Positions 58,652 to 64,000 of a DNA stretch of 64,000 bases are shown here, in pieces; within the stretch, counting starts at the first letter, position 1; each line of letters opens with the position of its first letter. The DNA lies in NCBI GenBank assembly GCA_025617745.1, contig CM046869.1, positions 3,992,244 to 4,056,243 on the forward strand, in the 5' to 3' direction. The DNA comes from Heliocidaris erythrogramma. Taxonomy: Eukaryota; Echinodermata; Echinoidea; Camarodonta; Echinometridae. A program made the translations under genes and the position numbers. The notes beneath the pieces were generated by a model. It was not told where the DNA came from. It did not search any database and saw nothing but the letters and a program-made list of their open reading frames with translations.

Positions 58652-59340
58652 TCAACACATCCAAGTTTCCAAAATTGTGTGCCGTGTTCCCTGCCACTTC
58701 ATCCATGGATTTGTTAGATATTTGTCAAATATGCCCAAAGCCTGAAATATGGGCATCAAAGTTGGTGATGTCACAGTATTCCTTACAGCATAGTGCATTT
58801 CATTCCTGGGTTTCACTACCTTTGCAAAAAATTCCTGTATACAGTTAACAACAAAATTATTCATACCCCTTGGAAAATTCTAGTTTTTTGCATTTTTCCT
58901 AAAAATGAATGGTTAAATGAAGTTACTTGCACATCACTTGAATACATTTAGTTATCATCTGCAAATGAATGCCGTTTCCGGTTTCACCTCATTTGCATAA
59001 CAATAGAAAAGGTGAGTTATCCAAACTGGGCGATGTTCAAAATTATTCATACCCTTGGTGATTTATTGACTTTGTCAATCAGTATGAATCCGATCCTTGT
59101 GATTAATGCTTGTAATTCACTTTATTTTAATACACCGTCACAAGGCTTCCGGAGGGGTCTCTGCTGGGATATCGGGCCAGTATCTGTTCTCCAATGGCTC
59201 AATCTCCTTGAGGATGTGTCTTCTCACCCCCAATGGAAAAACCCTGGCACAAATGCGCCGGAACTACACTGGGCAAAATGCGAAGACAGACGACCAAAAA
59301 ACCCCAGGAAAATGTCTCGAGCCGGGCTAATAGCTCAGCC
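58652..59340 (-). pseudogene. Tc1/mariner-like remnant
   Basis: AAAATTATTCATACCC(C)TTGG words at 58852 and 59038 resemble the inner ends of Tc1-like elements. The minus strand between carries a weak frame ending RKPCDGVLK before a stop near 59125, like the C-terminus of Tc1 transposases. Heavily decayed; low certainty. Confidence 0.35.
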
Positions 59341-59836
59341 TGACTGGTGACACAAAACGCACACAAATATATACAACTTTCAGAATAGGCGAGGCTGACT
59401 TACCAGCCCTGCCTTCGACAATAATCAAAATTTCAACCTACCGCGATTCAGATATCAATCACAGCGAGCAGCTTAGCCCAACGCACAGGGTGCGAAATTT
59501 TTTTTCCCACAAATTTTTTTTAACCTGGCGCATGCGCACATGGTCATATTCTCCAGACCACATTAATATTCATTAATATCTCCACTACTTATCATTACGT
59601 CATTAGGCAATTCATGAACGCGTGCGCGCTTCCTTCCTCTCTCTTCTGTCTTTGATGAGATTTTCGGAGAAGTTAAAATAAAGCTGAATAAGGTTTATCG
59701 CTAAATCCCCTCTGCTTATTCCTATCACTATTATTCAGCAATTTGGCTACCTTCCTGTGGCTCCTACTGACCTTACCTTTCATGAGGGATGTCAGTATCT
59801 GAAGGTGTCAATTTGGTTGGGCGACCTGTCCTTTAC

Positions 59837-60065
59837 CTATCGGTAAACTGTGTTGGTCCTTGTTGCCTTTCTCGCTTCCACCAAATGTTGACCCACTTCT
59901 TGGTACGTCCCAATAGCCTTGCAATCTCATTGGAACTTTTCCCCTCTCGTTTAAGCTTAACACTAAGCTTTCTTTCAGACTCGGTCGACTCTTTTTGTCC
60001 CTTTTTTTGACCACCGGCACCATCTTTAAATGTCCGTGAGCTCCAAGGACCTTTAAATTTCACTT
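59837..60065 (-). CDS. exon with a helix-turn-helix DNA-binding segment, unrecognised gene
   Basis: 229 bp between TTTTCCTTCAG and GTAAAG. It encodes VKFKGPWSSRTFKDGAGGQK, then ERKLSVKLKREGKSSNEIAR, LLGRTKKWVNIWWKRERQQG and PTQFTD. The KREGKSSNEIARLLGRTKKWVN segment has the spacing of a homeodomain-like HTH as in Tc1-like transposases and resolvase-type proteins. Splice signals on both sides argue for a real or recently real exon. Neighbouring exons are unknown. Confidence 0.5.
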
Positions 60066-60326
60066 CTGAAGGAAAACAGCGGTAAAATCAGGAAAATTCA
60101 ATCAAAATTGATGCTGTAAACGCTGAGATACGCTAATTCATGTAGGCTACCATCTTGGATTGTTTGTTGTACACAAACATCTTACCTCCACTAATGCATT
60201 TGCGCTGCAGTGCCAAGGGGGGTATTTACTTAGTGAACACCGTATATGTACACTTAGGCGATTTGAAATTTTTTATTTTTTTTTCTATTTCAAGCCAAAA
60301 TACCAAATTTAGGCCAATCACGTATA

Positions 60327-60662
60327 CCGTGTGGCTAAAAAAAAAGTTACACTTTTGAAACGGTTGCCAAATTATATTATATATTATATGAAAATTCATC
60401 ATGAATATCTCATATCACCCTTATTTTGTATTAAAGCTACAAATAACTAACCTGTCCAAAATTGTAAAGAAAAATCCTGCGCAGGCCAATTTTCATACCT
60501 CTAACTTAAGTGAGCACTGCTCATCGATGCATTAAATTTTTTCATATCATATGAAAGGTGGGTCCTTTAGCTTTCCATACACATCAACATTTTCCCATAA
60601 AAATATATATGCCTAATTTGGCAACCATTTCAAAAGTGTAATGCTTTTTTTTAGCCACACGG
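60327..60662. mobile_element. MITE, 336 bp, CCGTGTGGC ends
   Basis: CCGTGTGGCTAAAAAAAA at the left and the inverse at the right, with inverted homology extending about 50 bp (TTACACTTTTGAAA, GGTTGCCAAATTA). Flanked by TATA at 60323-60326 and 60663-60666, compatible with a TA or TATA target. Confidence 0.88.
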
Positions 60663-61540
60663 TATATTTTATAGGCCGATAGTCAATTTTGATGGCAAAA
60701 TTACACTTTTTCTGTTATTGTTTTGCAAAAATTTTCAGCTTGTTCGCTTCGCTCACTTGCATAACATGGATTATTCCGCTTTGACCATTCAAACAGATTT
60801 AGGGTGGTAAACTTTGGTGCACCGTTCCCCCCACTCATAACCTAAAATCGCCGCACCTATATGTACATGTACTTGGAAAAGTGGGCTGCAAGACACTATC
60901 TTTTCAACATCAACCTACTAACTGCAATACAATTGTTCACTTGTGCAGTATAAAAGTGATTTTATGGGGATTTGATTTTCTCATAAACTTTCTACATAAA
61001 GAATGTAACTGATAAAGTCTTTCAAAAAATTCCATTCCGTGGGCGGATGCATAACAAAATTTCTAACCGTGCAGTGTTGTGGATTGCTCAGAGAAGAATA
61101 CACATAGTTTGACAGTCAGTATATCCCACTTGGAACTGTATAAGAAAACAGTAGTCTTTTCTATTCAATCTAAAGAACAAATTGAACGGATCATAAATGC
61201 ATGTAGAGGTCAATTTTACTCGTTCATATCGGTATTAATAACATAAATATGCTTTGTTGTACATGTACCAAGAGCAAGAATGAAAACAATTTGTTGCATA
61301 TAAATCTACTAATTCTTTCACAGAAATCATGTTATTAAAAAGTTGGATTGCCCTTAATTAAGCACTTGGTATATCATAATATCATAAATCTGTTACATCA
61401 ATAACCAGACTCAAACAACAACTTTAATAGTCTGATACAAACTTCTAAGCTGCTTTATGAAACTCTTGAGTCTCCACTTATTTTTTCCTTATTCTATCAT
61501 CATTTCGAGAGATCTATAATCTAATATAAATCATAAAGAG

Positions 61541-61852
61541 AGCAGGGTCTGGTGAGGTAAGATTATTGAGGCAAGATAGTGTTTAAAACCAGACACAATG
61601 TCATATATAATAAAAAAAAGAGAGCGGTGTCTGGTGAGACAAGATAGTCTTTAAAACCGGTATACACATTCTAATATATATTAAATAGAGGGCAGTGTTG
61701 GGTGATGCAAGATAGTCTTTAAAAAGAGACATATTATAATATATATTAAATAGAGGGCAGTGTTGGGTGAGGTAAGATAGTGTTTAAAAACAGACACATT
61801 CTCATATAATAATAAAAAGACAGCAGTGTCTGGTGAGGCAAGTTAATCTTTA
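61541..61852. repeat. minisatellite, five units of about 60-75 bp
   Basis: Units contain AGAG(G)GCAGTGT(C/T)(T/G)GGTGA, GCAAGATAGT(C/G)TTTAAAA and AGACACATTCTAATATATA. Confidence 0.9.
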
Positions 61853-61853
61853 A

Positions 61854-62337
61854 TGGGGAAGTTCACCCGGATGTAAAGTTGATTTTAATAAATGCAGAGA
61901 AACAAGAAACATATTAGTGAAGGTTTGACGAAAATCAGTTAAAGAATAACAGAGTTATGGATTTTTTAAGTTTTGATTTTTTGTGACGTCACATGCGAGC
62001 AGCTCCCCCATATGTCATGTGATATAAATTCCATAAAATGCCATTTTATTAAATGGAAACGGTTTTACTTGTGCATTCCATATATCATCTTACACATCAT
62101 TTCATACCCGCTCCCTGAAAAAAAATATCTTCACTTCATCGTCAACCATTAAAAAATGGGAATTTATGGAAATTATATGACATGACATATGGGGCAGCTG
62201 CTCGCATATGACGTCACAAATTCAAACATTAAAATACCCATAATCTTGGATGGATTTTCGTCAAACCTTCACCAATATTTTTCTCTTATTTTTCTGCTTT
62301 TATTAAAACCAACTTATCTTAAGGGTGAACTTCCCCA
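61854..62337. mobile_element. foldback element, 484 bp
   Basis: TGGGGAAGTTCACCC at the left and its inverse at the right, flanked by TTAA (61850-61853 and 62338-62341). The arms are about 210 bp and share ATATGTCATGTGATATAAATT-like and GTGACGTCACATGCGAGCAG-like blocks. The symmetric TTTAATGGGG ends make the exact duplication ambiguous (TTAA or TAA). Confidence 0.88.
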
Positions 62338-62514
62338 TTAAAAACACACCAATAATTTGCTACCAGGGCAAGGGGGCAGGAGTCAAGAGAGGCGCGTTCA
62401 TGTATATATTGATATATGGCCATCAGACTGAAACGGAGCAGAATGACGAATTATTTTGCAGAATGAGTCTTGCCCAAAGCAACATTTTTCTCAACACATG
62501 TAGCAAGACTATGT

Positions 62515-62706
62515 GAAGCCTTTTTTCGTGGCATTATTTGAGAGGAAAAGGGGCTCTTCTGCAGGATGTGCCTTCACTTCTAGCACTTGATAATGGTCTG
62601 CCACTTCCAACACGGTGTTTGCCACCAGCCAAAATCTTTCTTCTCGCCAAAGCAGTAGGCTGAACACCAATTTTCCTGCAGCTAACAAGTTGATTGGTAA
62701 CACCCC
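62515..62706 (-). CDS. exon-like segment, basic GRP-rich, unrecognised
   Basis: After TATTTTTCAG the frame reads GVTNQLVSCRKIGVQPTALA, RRKILAGGKHRVGSGRPLSS and RRAPFPLK before a stop. The VQPTAxxRRK plus SGRP pattern resembles segments of multi-copy SWIM/recombinase-associated proteins in marine invertebrates. An alternative frame at the end (LFLSNNATKKGFT) suggests a one-base shift near 62570. Function unknown. Confidence 0.45.
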
Positions 62707-63109
62707 CTGAAAAATAAAAGGAGAATATCGAAGTGAACTTGTCATGTTTTGTAATTATATGCCTTATCTGATCAAGCAGCAAGGCTAGTGAATGAATCAT
62801 TTGACATGGCATTATGGAACCCTAAACATGTTTTAAAGTACTGCATGAATGATATTATCATTCCAACCTACATTTTTATTCTGGACACCCTATAGCAATA
62901 CCATAGCTATGATTCTGTGCACCATACCCTTTTTCACACATTTTATGAAGGAAGTGAAGTCACAATAACGGCTATATTAGCTAATATGCCCAGTAATCCT
63001 CAAATTGGCAAGAATACTACCTAGGGTATCAAAAAACAGAAGCAGATCGGATCCAGGTATAGAATTTCTATAGACCGGAGGTATAAAGCCTTAATGTGCA
63101 CCAAGCTCT

Positions 63110-63190
63110 GCCGTCAAGTGGTAAAGGTGTCTGGTCAGGGTATTTCCATTGTACACTGCACTGACTTCAAGGCCAATGATTCGAATCCTA
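63110..63190 (+). repeat. tRNA-like segment with B box
   Basis: AAGTGGTAAAGGTGTCTGGTC, then TTCAAGGCCAATGATTCGAATCC, which holds a GATTCGAATCC B-box match. No complete cloverleaf; probably a SINE head. Confidence 0.5.
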
Positions 63191-63872
63191 CTCTTTCCCG
63201 CTGATATTTTTTCAGTTATAATTTGAAAACAATAGTGTTTATTCCATTGTAAATAAACAGAATCTGAACAATAAAAGATAAGAAACGTGACTAATATTCA
63301 CTTGGTCAGGCGGATTTAATGGCCGCTGGGCATAATAACGAATTTGGTCCACAATAACCTCTATTAATCTTCAAGTTTTCAAACAACACTGTACAAAATT
63401 CACTGGAATTCACAAAAATCTGCAATTCAGTTCCAATTTGTGACAACTAAATTGCTGTAAAATACAATAAACTTCTCTCACCGATGTTAGAAAAAATACT
63501 TAAAACTAGATGGATTCTTGACTCCGCAGTCGAAAATGCATACATGAACTGAGTTTGAATAAAATCAATAAACAGTTCTTAGTTTATCATGAGAACAATT
63601 GCGCGAACAAAATTCTTTTATACAATGACCTCTGTAACCTTTGACCTCGATACCCCCAAAACAAATCAGATCGCCGTCACTCCTGTATGCATAAAAACAT
63701 AATGCATCCGGCAACCACCTGCGGGTGGCGGAGGTATTAAATGCCTTAACGTATACCGGTATATAACAGTAACCTCGCATAGGTGCACATGTTCCATTGC
63801 TATGTATTCTTAAAATATTTCCCTTTCTTTCATTTTGAAATTGAACTGTCAATTGCATTTCTGAATACCTAC

Positions 63873-64000
63873 CACCAAAAGTTGTTTATCAGGACATGGT
63901 TGTTGTACATAGTATCCACACACAGACAGAAAGTTGTCCTCCATAGCATCCTCCATAATCATGGCATGGCATGGGCCTGGCATTGGCAAGCCTACATTAA
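63873..64000 (-). CDS. exon entering from the right edge, unrecognised
   Basis: The minus frame is open from the edge: NVGLPMPGPCHAMIMEDAM, EDNFLSVCGYYVQQPCPDKQ, LLV, then a donor GTAGGT. The Cys-rich CGYYVQQPCPDK segment looks coding. It may be the upstream part of the exons at 62.5 kb and further left, all on the minus strand. Confidence 0.45.

Noticed and set aside
1-64000. CRISPR-like arrays or bacterial operons
   Set aside because: The tandem arrays lack unique spacers between repeats, and the window has spliced eukaryotic genes.

Overview
The window is eukaryotic, AT-rich and dense in repeats. It most likely comes from an echinoderm, probably a sea urchin. The support is a spliced host gene with metazoan sequence, a CsRn1-type Ty3/gypsy element, and a foldback transposon whose termini are arrays of a 15-bp unit, the layout described for sea urchin TU elements. 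The species call is an inference.

Layout. (1) 1-7.1 kb: minus-strand Ty3/gypsy retrotransposon cut by the left edge, with an open pol and a decayed gag carrying a helix-hairpin-helix N-terminus. (2) 7172-12964: a second, complete and young gypsy element (CsRn1 type) with two 757-759 bp LTRs, a tRNA-Trp primer site and a 4-bp target duplication. (3) 13803-21130: a 7.3-kb TIR element flanked by a perfect 8-bp duplication. It contains a repeat region that has itself been invaded by a 3.1-kb TU-like foldback element, again with a perfect 8-bp duplication. The pre-insertion (empty) site is preserved in a second copy at 29.5-31.4 kb. (4) 22310-33622: eight exons of PIGK, the catalytic subunit of GPI transamidase, on the plus strand. 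The catalytic His and Cys and the C-terminal membrane exon are visible; the signal-peptide exon is not. A MITE plus the start of exon 7 is tandemly triplicated inside this gene. (5) 34.5-48.3 kb: a TIR element with an exon-like ORF and tRNA-like segments, a LINE fragment, MITEs and two pogo/Tigger transposase pseudogenes. (6) 50.3-52.4 kb: minus-strand exons of a P-loop ATPase resembling DUF3987 proteins, with frameshifts. (7) 53.7-64 kb: a minisatellite, an hAT-type MITE, several isolated minus-strand exons of unrecognised genes, and more foldback elements.

PIGK is the only confident host gene. The rest is mainly a record of nested transposition, much of which can be ordered in time from target-site duplications read directly in the sequence. 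No tRNA or rRNA genes, CRISPR arrays or bacterial-type operons are present.
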